Origin: Pleodorina starrii
Taxonomy: Eukaryota > Chlorophyta > Chlorophyceae > Chlamydomonadales > Volvocaceae
Direction: 5' to 3'
Length of the DNA stretch: 64,000 nt
Assembly (NCBI GenBank): GCA_030267565.1
Contig: BRXU01000010.1
Span: forward strand, 3,158,501-3,222,500
This document shows positions 20,782 through 32,200 of the stretch, piece by piece. The position numbers and the translations under genes are program-made. The notes beneath the pieces were generated by a model, which saw only the letters and a program-made list of their open reading frames with translations, did no database searches and had not been told where the DNA came from. How positions within the stretch are numbered: position 1 is the first letter of the stretch; every line of letters starts with the position of its first letter.

Positions 20782-23268
20782 GCTCCGGGCTCCTCCTTCC
20801 GGGCTCATGAGTCAGTTGAGCGGATAAGGGGACGGGGGCCGGGGCGGATTAGGGGGTGGAAATGAAAGGAAGGGAGCGGCGGGTGGGATCCGATGGGTTC
20901 ATCCGGAAGCGCGCGATGGGGGGTCGGAGGCGGGCCAGCAGGGTGGCGGGTGGCGGCTGTTGCCAGCTGCTGCTGCCCGGGGCGGCAACATGGCACAAGG
21001 ACAGCACGCGAACAGCTTGCTCGCGGCCACATGGGGGGGGGGCACTGCAGAGGCGCGCACGCGAACCTGTGTCTCGTGTAGAGACCGGGAATAAGAGTAA
21101 GTTTCTGTCACGCTGGCCGACCCGCCCAGCAGCAGCGTGCACCGCCGCGCCGTGTTCCTGTTGAGCCGCCAACCCGCCACACACCGCAATCAGCGAGTGC
21201 CGAGTGCTGTAGCGTGGCGGCAGTGGAGTCGCACACCTGGTTTGGCGATCGGCCCACGGACGGACGCCGTGAGTTGCTTTTGCGCTCGCGTGTCGGCCTG
21301 CAAGGAAGACGGGGCTGCGCGGGGCCCCCTAACCCCCCACCACCTCCCGGCGTGCCGAGCGTTGGCTTGGACGCGTCGTCGTTCCGTGCGAGCTGTTGAC
21401 AGATCTACAGCGTCCGTTCGGTGCAGGCACGCGTGTCAGGTGCTTCAACCGCGGGTCGCAGCTCTAAGTGGGGGGCCTGGCGTTTTTAGGCCCCGGGAAA
21501 TGTGGACGCGATGGGTGGGTCCCACTGCGTTTGGGGGCCCCACCCTGGTGGCGGTCGTTGAGGCCCTGGACTCCCGTCCACCCACGGCGCGGACGAAGCG
21601 TGTGGATAGCACGCCAACCGGGGCCGGAATGGCCCCCCGGCCTCGATTCATCCGCCTGCGAGGAGGGCGGTGACGAGTTATGTGTTTCTTCCCGGACTTG
21701 GCAGGCAGACAGGCAGGTAGGCAAGTGGGGGGCGCTGCTGTGGCTTCCATGGCGTCGCCCACGAGTCAGCCCGCCCGGGTGGGGAAGAGGGCCAACATGG
21801 CTGAAGAGCGGTAGGCGCCACCGGCTGCTGCTGCTGCTGCTGGGGGTGGATGGCGCTCGGACAGAGGGAGGCGGTGGATGTGAGCAGCTGTGCTGAAAGA
21901 GCATGCGCTTGCGCGTGTGTAACAGGGTGAGAGGGAGGCAGTCTAATCGTACGTTTCGTTCATTACGGCCACAGTAACCATTGCTCATAGGTAGTTGGAC
22001 TGAGCTGAGCACGGCCAACTTGGTCGCTGACGCTGCTGCTGCTGCCAGTACGTGTGGCTCCGCTCGTCCGCTGCGGCTCGTGTTGTCCAACACCCGACAG
22101 CGCAGCCGCGTCAGTCCAGGGCCCGGCTGACGAGATGGGGCCGCACGAACCAACGACCGCCGCACACCAGCCGCGGAAGACACACACACGCACACGCGCA
22201 CAGGTTCGCAGGTTGGTTGCGCTCGCTGGTTGGTTGGAAAGGATGGGTCAGTCACACCTACTGCCGCCCGCATACGTTTATAGTCCCAGCCGGACGTAAA
22301 GGCGCGTGCAGGTCGGGTGTGGTGTGGTCACGCCGTGCCGCGACAGTGACGTGGGCCCCCCCACCTTTACCATATCGGCTGGGCGTCATACACGATCTGA
22401 AGTACCCCACCTGTAGGGCATCTGCAACACAACCCGCCCGTGGAGTGCGTAATATGATAAAGACAGCAACAAACCACAATCTCCGGCCCTGCCCCAAGCC
22501 AAGCCTGCGCCGCCCTCCTGCGCGCCTGAGAGACATCCGCCTGCGTGCCGTACACCGGCGCTGCACGGACCTACCGGAGCTGCCGAAGGAGTGCTTTCTT
22601 TCAAACCCTAAAACCCTAAACACCCCCACCCGCAGGAAACGCCCCTTGGCTCAACCAACGCAACCACCGGCCGGGGAAGGGCGGGGGGTGGGCTTGAAGG
22701 GTGCCGCGTCCCCCCTGTGCTGCCCTGCTGCTTGCTGCCCTCCGCTGCCCTCTGCTCCCGCCCGCCTGCCTGCCTGCCCCAACACACCATGAAACACCAC
22801 ACCACGACACACCACCGTGCAGTCCAATACAATACAGCGCATAGTTCCGTTCCACACATACGCCGCGGCACCAGCAGCAGCACCACCAGTGCACCGCCCG
22901 ACACAACATCGACACAACGGCAGGTCGGCGTGTTCCGGCGTGTTCCTGCCCCGGGCGCCAGGCGCCAAACGCAAACCACACACCCGCATCGTCACCACCC
23001 CACCCACCCGCCCGACCGTTCGTCTGGCCGACCGTATGCCGCCCTTTCCGTCGTGTCTGCTCGTACGGCGCCTCGCTGCTGCCGCCCCGGGCCTGGAGCC
23101 GCCCAAGAGGTGACCAGCGCCCCCCTCCCTCTCTTGTCATGTCCCCCGGCCCTCTTCCCACATGCCCTTTCCCTTTCCCAACCTCCTCTCGTCCTGCCAG
23201 CACGTGCTCCTTCCCGCGCACGTGCCCCTTCCCGCCACGTAGAATCGCCCGTCAGCCATCTCAAATCA
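20782..23268. other. convergent region between TBL2 and PrimPol stop codons
   Basis: Both 3' UTRs must lie here. A plus-strand TGTAA at 21918-21922 could end the TBL2 transcript. A short CTG run lies near 21825 and plant-telomere-like CCCTAAACCCTAAA wording at 22606. Open frames are short, overlapping and unrecognised. Confidence 0.45.
21918..21922 (+). terminator. TGTAA polyadenylation signal candidate for TBL2
   Basis: This is the only TGTAA I noticed between the TBL2 stop and the PrimPol stop on the plus strand. It would give a 3' UTR of about 1.15 kb, long but seen in algal genes. Confidence 0.35.
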
Positions 23269-26200
23269 TTAGGCCCAGCTCAGCGCCCCCGCGAACAGCT
23301 CCGAAACCGGGGTCGGATTTGCGCGACCGCTGCCGCCGCCCTGCCTGCCGCCATGTCCCACCGACGGCACCGCCGCGGCGCCAGCGGCAGCTGGGTGGTG
23401 AGGCGCTTGCGGAGGGACTGAGGCGGCGGCGGTCGGCATCCACTGCTGCTGCTGGGGCTGCTGCGCTTGGGGCTGCTGCAGATAGTGCTGTTGGTGGTGG
23501 TGGTGGTTGTATTGGTGGTGGTGGTGGTGGTGGTGGTGTTGCGGGTATTGTTGCGGTTGTGGCGGGTAGAGCTGCTGTAGGTGCTGTTGATGCTGTTGGT
23601 GGCGGTAATGTGGGTGCGAGGACTGGCCCTGCTGTTGGTGGCTGTGCTGTTGGTGGTTGTGCTGTTGCTGTTGGTGGTTGTGGTTGTATTGGTGCTGTTG
23701 CTGGTGGTTGTGGTGGTTGTGGTCGCCTTGGTGTTGATGAGCGTAGGGGCCGCGAAGGGGCTCGGTGAGGTTGGGATGCGACTGCGGGGCGGACACGCCA
23801 GCGGCACCCGACCAGGACCCGACCGCCACGTCCACTCCGACCTCTACTGCCGTGCGGCCGTCGATGCCACAAAGCGGCGGCAGACCCCAGCCTGCCGCCG
23901 CCGCACCAGTGCCGCCGCCTCCGCCGCCGCCGCGGTCCTGCGCCCCCTCGGCACCAGCCGCCGCCGCCGCCGCCGCCGCCGCCGGGCGACTGCGCGCCGT
24001 GTCCGCAACGGCGGTGGCCCGCGCCGCCGCCGCCGCCGTTACGGGCACAGCTGATCTCCGCTGGTCGCCGCTTGCGGTGCTGCCGCTGCTGGTCGCTGGT
24101 GCCGACGTCGCCGCCGCCGCCGCCAACGACGACGACGGTAGTGCCGGCCTCAAGGTCGTACTCGCGGCTGCCGCCGCTGCCGCTGGTGGTGGTGGCGGCG
24201 GTGGCGGCGGCGGCAGGGAGAGGGCGGGTGTGCCCCCCGGGAGCTGCCAGGTCTCGGGCGGCATTGCGTTCCATTCCGAGCGCCAACCTGGCGGCCCGTG
24301 GGTCGGTGGGTCGGCGAATTGGGCGGGTCGGCGAATTGGTGAGTGGGGTCCAAACATGAGGTTGTTTTAGAGGTTCGGCGCATCAGCTGCTGTTCCCTGG
24401 TACTGGTGCTGGTTGGTAGGGTACTAGGGTTCCAGCGTTGCTCGGTTGTCGCACGTTTCTGCGGTTTGTCTCTCTTACACCTCGCCTGTCCGACAGCCCC
24501 CAGCCGCCGCCCCGCCAGTCGGCAGCAGCGGCCGAAGGCCGCCCTCTCCTTCCCCTGCTTCCCCGTCACCTCCTCTCCTCACCTCCCCCTCCCCTCTAGC
24601 CCAACGCATTAACGCATTAGAACTTTAGAAGCAGCCACAGCCACCCGCCTCGACCACCGTCCCGCCGTAATCACATAACCCCTTCCGTCCCTCCCACACA
24701 CACTCTCCCTCCGCCACCCTCCCAGCCACCCACCCTCCCTCCCAGCCACCCACCCTCCCTCCCAGCCACCCACCCGAGCACTCCGGGTCGTAGCACTTTT
24801 GGCAGTAGCAGCCCCGAAGGAAGTCACACAGAAAGAAGACATGGTTGGAGCGGTGCCGCCGACCGATGCGGTCACAGAAGTGGCTGCCGGGGCCTGGTGG
24901 GTTGCGGCACGGGAAGGGATACAGCAGGGTACGACACGATACGACAGGTCGACGGAGGGTGACAGGGCGGTAGGTTATGGGTTGGGTATGGGTTGGAAGT
25001 AGGTTCCGCCGCCAAGATGTGTGTGGCCGTACGTCGATACATGGGGGTGGATGGATGGGACGGGGCAGTGGCCCCTCCCCCGCCTACAAACACACACGCC
25101 AGGCCAACACACTCAAGGCGCACACACGCATGCTCGCACAGCGACAGCCACGTGCACCACCTGGGGCATCAGGGGCATCACCAGGGGCATCAGGGGTAGT
25201 GTGGGAAGGACACGACGACGACATGAGGGGAGGGAGGGAGGGACTGAAGGACGGCAGGTAGCTGAGATGCGGCGGGCGCTGTAGTGGTTAGTGGGGGTAA
25301 AGAGAGCCCTGGTGCCAAGTGCCGGTCGCTCGGTCGCGCTGCGGTCAGGCGCGTTTCCAAGCCGCCGTCAATTATCGTGCGGCAACAACTGCGAAGTACG
25401 AGAGCCCGCGCCCGCCGTACCTATCATGCCGTACGTCACAGACGCGCCCTCGCCACAGTACGCCATGCTGCGGACCTGGGGACCGACGGGGAGGGCGGCG
25501 GAGGTGGGTGTGAGGGGAGGGGGGAGGGCGGTGGAGGGGTGTGAGGGGGGAGGGGGAGGCGGGTGGGGAAGAGGGGGAGGGGGGAGGGTAAGAGGGGGAG
25601 GGAGGTTGACACAGTGAATTGGGTGGGAGGCAGGGAAGGGGTTGTTGGCAGGACGGGGGCGGGGGTTTAGGAGGTAAAGCGCGGACGGGGGCAAGGAAAA
25701 AAGGGTTGATGCGGTGCCCCACGTGTGTGTGTATTGTTGGTTCATCACACGAACCGCCACCCCCCACCCATCCACCCACCAACCCGCAGTTGAGGAGCAC
25801 CCACCGAGGGGCCGCGCGGCCCCGAATGCACAGACGCCGCACAGACTACCCGCAGGCTCCGTCCCTTCCCTGCCCTTCCCTTCCCTTCCGCGCCATCCCT
25901 CCCTCTCCCTCTTTCCCCCCCATCTTCCCCCATCACTCCCTGAACCCCCCCCCAGCGGCTCACCTGTGCCTCCGCGCCTCCCGCCCGGTCAGTCGCCATC
26001 ACCTCCACAAACCCAACCGCACCAACCGCCAAACGCTGCAGAACCGTCTGCTGGTGGCCGGAGTGGGGGCGGGGACTGCCGCTGCCACCGGACGACTGCG
26101 GCTGCGGCGGTGGCGGCTGCCCACTGACCCACGGGTCGGCTGCAGCCGGCGCCGCAGCCGCTGCCGCCGCGCCCTGCGCCTCCCCGTCGTGTTCCGGCGA

Positions 26201-29200
26201 CTGTGGCTGTGGCGGCGGTTGCGCTGCTCGCAGCTCCTCGGGTTCCGGAGCCCAGGTCAGTTTGATGGTACGGCATACGCCCCCCATGGAGTGGGAGATG
26301 CAGCCGTCGTACAGGGGGCCCAGCCGCTGACCCGACGCGCCGCCACCGGCCCCCGGCCTCTCCGCCCCCGCCGCGGCTCCCCAACCGCCACCGCCCACGA
26401 ACACGCCTCGGAGGGGCTGCAGGGGAAGGGGAAGGGGGAAGGGGGGAAGGGAACAGGGAAGGTGAGTGCAGAAGCAGCGGTGCGGTAACCCTGACCTGGT
26501 ACTCCCCTCGCCAGGCGTCTCTCTGCCCTTGCGCCTGCCCCGCTGGCCCCGCGTGCTTGGTTGCCCTAACGCCGTCTGCGTCCCTCCGCTGCGGTGTCTT
26601 CCTTCCTTTTCCTTTCCTTACCTCTCCTATCCCCCCCCCTTCTCCCCCTCCCCCCCCCCTCACCGGCAGTCCGTCCAGGAAGCCCGGCGGCAGCTGCAGC
26701 AGTCGGGCCCCCGGGTGCACATTGCAGATGAGCGAACACAGAAACAGCTGCTGGGAGGCGGGGGGAGGGGGAGGCGGAGGAGGGGGAGGGAGAGAAGCGG
26801 CGGCAGCAGCACCCGCCGCAGACGCCGCCCCCGGGACAGCGGCGCCAGCCCATGAGGGCAGTTGCGGCGGTTGCAGTTGCAGCGGTTGCGGTGGTTGCTG
26901 TGGCGGTGGCTGTGGCGGCGCCGCCGCATGTCTCCTGGCTGCCATAATGAATCGACCCGTGGGTCGGAGCACTGCGTCCTTGCCGCCCTTGGAGCACCAG
27001 AGCATTCGGAAGTGGCGGCCACGCGAGTAGACGGCGGGGTCCACGATGCAGGCGGTGGCGCCACCGGGGGACTCACCCGCCTTTTTGGGGGGGAGGGCGG
27101 GGTGGAATGGAGCAGGGGGAGGAGGAGGGTGGGGCGGGGCGGGATGGGGTCAATGGGGCCTTATGGGGGGTGGGGCGGGAGGCCCCTGATTGGGTGGGGC
27201 GGGAGGCCCCTGATTGGGTGGGGCGGGAGGCCCCTGATTGGGTGGGGCGGGAGGCCCCTGATTGGGTGGGGCGGGAGGCCCCTGATTGGGTGGGGCGGGA
27301 GGCCCCTGATTGGGTGGGGCGGGAGGCCCCTGATTGGGTGGGGCGGGAGGCCCCCGCTCCTTAACGCCCCGCTCGTCCCTCCCTTCTCCCGACCGCATCC
27401 CCGCTAACCCCCCTAAAGGCCCCCCCATAGGGCCCACCTTGAGGAGGAAGAGTCCGTCCTCTTGAAGCTCGGGCCTGAGGGGGGGGAGAGAGCAGAGGGA
27501 TCGGGGATCCCCGGGGGGAGGGGGAGAAGAAAGGTGAACACATACACATACACATGTATACCGTACGCGGACCGGCCCCAGCCCCTCTCTCTTTCTCTAT
27601 CTATCTCATTCTATCTCGATCGACCCCCATCTCCCCTTCCCCCCACACTCCCACCCCGTTCCCACCTAGCTTCCCCCACCCCATCCCCCATACACACTCA
27701 CTCCCCACACACTCCCACTCCCCACCACCACCACCCCTTCCCCCCCCCTTTCCCCCCCCGCTTCCCCCCACCTTAGCCTGGCCTCAATGGCCCCCGCCAC
27801 CCCGTTATGCTCCAGAGCCACTCCGGGCAGTCGAATCAACAGGTGTCGAGAGAACTTGTCAACGGGCCGACGAACGGGAGCCGGAGGAGCCGGAGGGGGG
27901 GGAGGAGGAGGAGGAGGAGGGGGAGGCATGACAGCAGCGGCGGCAGCGGCGGCGGCGGCGGCTGCACGCGCCGACGCGGCCGCCTCCGCCACCTCCGCCT
28001 CCGTCACCGATTCCAGTTCGAGTACATGGCTCCAGGGGCAGAGATCAATACCCCAGGTGGACCTGTGGGGGGTGGGGGTGGGCGTGGGGGTGGTGGTGGG
28101 GTGTATGTGTTTCGGGGAGGGGGGGGGGGAAATCCGCGGATAGGCCGGAGCCTGTGAAAGGGAAATGATTGCGTAGTTGGGTAAAGTTACGGTAGGTCCT
28201 CCCGTCTGCAAAATACCAGCGGGGATAGGACTCTGGGCCCGTGCGCGCGTATGTGGGGTGTGGGGTGCGGTATGGGGGGCAGTGGTGCGCGGGGGAGGGG
28301 GTAACGGGTGGTAACTCGGGTCTGTGTGCGTGCGAGTAGGGCACGAGGGGCGGCGGACACCAGCCGGGGGGGAGGAGTGGGTGGAGAGTGGGTTGGGAGC
28401 AAGGGACCCAGCGGCGGGGAGCGGGCACCTTGCGAACGAGCATGTGCCTCCCCCCACCGGACACACACACACACCCGCACGCAACTATCCCCTCGCCCTC
28501 CCCCCTCGCCCGCCCACTCTCTCCTCCCTCCGTCCCTCCTTCCCCATCCCCGCGCACTCCCCCTTCATCCCCGAACTCCCCGGCCGCAATCCTAAAAGCC
28601 ACCTCCCCCCTTCCCCCTCCATACACACGAACACACCCTGGAAGCAACCCCGCCGCTATACCTGCCTGCTTCCGGGTTTTTGCTCCTTTCCCAATCCACC
28701 CCCCCTCACCCCCCACCCTCACACCCCCCACCCCTCTTCCCCCCCACCCCTCTCCCCCCCCCCACCCCTCTCCCCACTTCCCCCCACCCCTCTCCCCTCA
28801 CCCCACCTACCCCCCCCCACCTCAGCAGCCCCCCCAGTCTGCTCAGCAGTCGGTCCACCAGCTCATCCCCCTCCGCCCCCGGATTGGCGCCCCGACTGAA
28901 TTCAATGTCAAAGTACAGGTGGCAGGGCCGGTCGGAGCGAATCACCTGCGGAGGGCGGGGGGGGGACGGGGCGGGGGGGGGCGGGGTGGAGACTTACAGG
29001 GCAGCAGCAGCAGCAGCAGCAGCAGGCGGGGATGGGGGGGAGACTTACAGGGCAGCAGCAGCAGCAGCAGCAGCAGGCGGGGATGGGGGGGAGACTTACA
29101 GGGCAGCAGCAGCAGCAGGCGGGGATGGGGGGGAGGTTGAAGGGTGTGCTGCAAGAACGAAACCGGGAATCCTGCGGACGTTATAGCCCGAAGCTGAGGG

Positions 29201-32200
29201 GGGGCCTGCGTGTGTGCGGAAGGAACGGAGCAGGGGGAGGGGATGGAATGCGAGCAGGGGGACGGGACGGGGGATGGGGATGCGGGCTTAGGCGGGTGGT
29301 GGTGGTGGGAGGGGAGAGGACAGTGAATGCCACAGTGACACGGGGGGGGGTGCGGGGAGGGCAGGAGGGCAGGAGGGAGGAGGAACTTAATGAGGTAAAG
29401 TGAACTTAAGCGAAGTGATTTGATTTGATTTGAGGATCTGCAGGGAGCAGGAAAAGGACTGCGGCAGGTAGCGGGGTTTAGGGGTGGGTTTAGGGACAGG
29501 GCGCAAGGGCGCGTGAGTGCGTGGGAGGGGGGCGGAGGCAGAGGGCGCAGGCGGTGGATGTCGCGGAGGAGGAGGAGAAGGAGGCGGAGAGGTTGGGAAG
29601 GGCGCGTACGGCTGCGGCCGGGGGCTGGTGGGGCTGAGGAGGCGGACGGGGGGAAGCAAGGAAAGATGAGGGAGGCGGTGTGCTGGCGGCAAGGCGGCGG
29701 ATGGCCACGCACCGCAACACAAGTACACAACACAACACGACGAGACACAGCCGTTGGCGGGGGGGGGGGATACAACTCTTCACCGGCATGGACCCGTGGA
29801 CCGCGGATGCACACGCTGCCGTACAGTGCCGTACAATGCCATACCTCGTAAAAGTGGCGCTGCGTGGCTGCCAGGTTTTGGTAGCGGCGCCACAGGACCT
29901 GGGGGCGAGGCGAGGTGAGGTGGGGTGGTGTCGGAGGGTGCATTGGAGCGGGAGTGGAGTGGAGTGGAAAGGGGGCATGAGGCGGGATAGGGGCTGCTGG
30001 GGGCGACTGCGGGCTTGGGGTGGGGTGGAGGCCTCTGGAGGCGCCAGGGGACCCTCCAGAAGGCCTGCACACACCAAGGGGGGGGCTGATGGGTTTGGGG
30101 CTACACGGGGAAGGGTGGGGAAGGGTGGGGAAGGGCCCCAAGCTTCCCCCTCCTTCCTCCTCCCACCCCCCCTCCGCCCCCACCTTCTCAGCGAACCGCA
30201 TGGATGCGCCCCCACCCCCCACCCCCCCCCACCCACTCACCCGGTAGGTAGTCACAACGAAGTTCCTCGAGTACTCAGTGGCAGCCTCACCACCTCCACC
30301 GCCTCCCCCTCCACCACCACCTCCACCGCCTCCCCCTCCACCACCACCGCCGCCATACCCGCGGCCCCCTCCCCCTCCCCCTCCCCGCCGGTACTCCCGC
30401 GCAAACACCCGCACAGCCTCCAACGGCCGACGAGGGAGGGCCGCACAAGGCCCGGATGAATCCGACGGCACCGCTGGCCTAGCCGCCGCCGCCGCCGCCG
30501 CCGCTGCTGCTGCTGCTGATGCAGCAGCATCGGCACTGGCGCCCCCGTCGCGGTCATCGCGGCCCGGAGAGCGCTGTCCGCGTGCTGCCGCCACCGCTGT
30601 CCTGGTGTCAGAGGCGGTGGTGGCGTCCTCCTCCTCCTGCAGTGTTGGTGGCGGTGGTGGTGGTCAGACCAGGTGCTAGAAGACGCGGGTACGTGATACG
30701 GTAGGTGTTTTGCTCGGGTCGTCTCGTCGCTGCAACACACGGCCAGCTCATTGGCTCATTACCTCTCTACTCTTCCTCCCGCACCCCCCCCGGATCTGGA
30801 GCCCTCTGGACACACACACACACACACACGCACACCCCGGTTCCGCGGTTCGTGGACTGGCTGACTGACTGACTGTTGGGGGTGACACGAGAGGGCGCAG
30901 AAGCGGCAAAGGGGGCCCGGGGCTCCGGTGGGGGGGTACTGGTACTGGGGGTAGGGGGGTACTGGTACTGAAGGAGGTACAGGGAGGGGCTCCTCCCCCC
31001 ACGGGAGGCGACGCCGCGGGGTAAAAAGAAAATATATCGCAGCGGAAAAGGAGACGGCACGCCGCGGGGTGGGCGAGCTACGTCAGGACAAGAATTGCCT
31101 CCCAGGGCCAAGGCTGGAAAGGTAAGGGATGAGGGGCGGACGGAGAGAGGACGGGGCGGGGGGTTAAGGAGCTGACCGCTCCGCCTACCTCAGATTGCGC
31201 TTCCGCCACCGCCGCCGCCCCCACCGCCACCCCATCCTCCGGAGCCTGAGCCTGAGCCTGAGCCTGCGGTGGCTGCTGCTGCTGCTGCTGTGTCGTGCCC
31301 GGGACTGGGGCCGGGGGCGCGGGGTGTGTTGGCGGGTGCCGCTCCATCCATGCTGCCAGGAAGTTCCATCGGTCGGGGAAGGAGCGGAAGTCGGTGGCGG
31401 CGGTGGCGCGCATGAGGCCGGCCAGTGCGGAGGCGGGGGCGGTGTTGGCCCAGTCCGCGAACTCCATGGCGTGGCGCTGGAAGGGGAAGGCCTGCGGTTG
31501 GCGGTTGGTGACGGTTGGTGGTTGGTGACGGGTGGTGGTTGAAGATGCGGTTGCGGGTGGTCGGTGGCCGGTAATTTCGATGGGGGGCGGATGGTTGGCG
31601 GGTGTCGGAAGTGGAAAGGTCGGTGTGCGGCTTGCCTGTGTGCGGTGTTTGTGTGCATGTGTTTATGTGTATGCCCCGAACGAAACGCACGTACGCGCAC
31701 GTAGCGCATGAAGCGCGCGATGCAGCCGCGACCGCCTGTGTTCCACCTGATTACGAAACGGCGGAGGACACACACACCCCCACACACTCCGTCCCCTGCC
31801 TCTGCCTCTTGATCCCCCGAAACTGTAACCCTGATGAAGCCTCCGGACACCATGCGCCCATGTGAGCACCTGCACACACACACCCTCCCCTCCCCTCTCC
31901 CCGAACGCGCATCCACGCAGCCGCCGCACACCCCCCAACCCCGAGCATCGGACCCACCCCCTTAAACCCCGACCAACATCACCAACCGCCAACCGACCTC
32001 GTACACGTCCGGGCAACCGTCCCAGAACCCCGGCGAACACTCCTCGCCCAACACCGGCGGCGGCAGCTGCTGGGGCTGTTGCAGGGGCTGCTGAAACCCC
32101 TGTTGTTGCTGCTGCTGCTGCTGCTGCTGGTGGTGGAGTTGGTGCTGGTGCTGCGCCGGTGGGGGAGCTGGGTGCTGCGGCTGCAGCGCCTCGTGCTGTA

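Noticed and set aside
22606..22622. Two telomere-like CCCTAAA words
   Set aside because: Only two units with flanking unrelated sequence; too short for a telomeric array.
23581..24370. Plus-strand open frames opposite the last PrimPol exon
   Set aside because: They mirror the CAG/CAC/GCC codon runs of the minus-strand exon. The minus frame continues the conserved WRSEWNAMPPETW segment in phase.
25476..25963. Possible extra PrimPol exon between exons 9 and 10
   Set aside because: The conserved block GFVEVMATDRAGGAEAQ joins VRSMAYCGEG directly and in phase, so no exon is needed.
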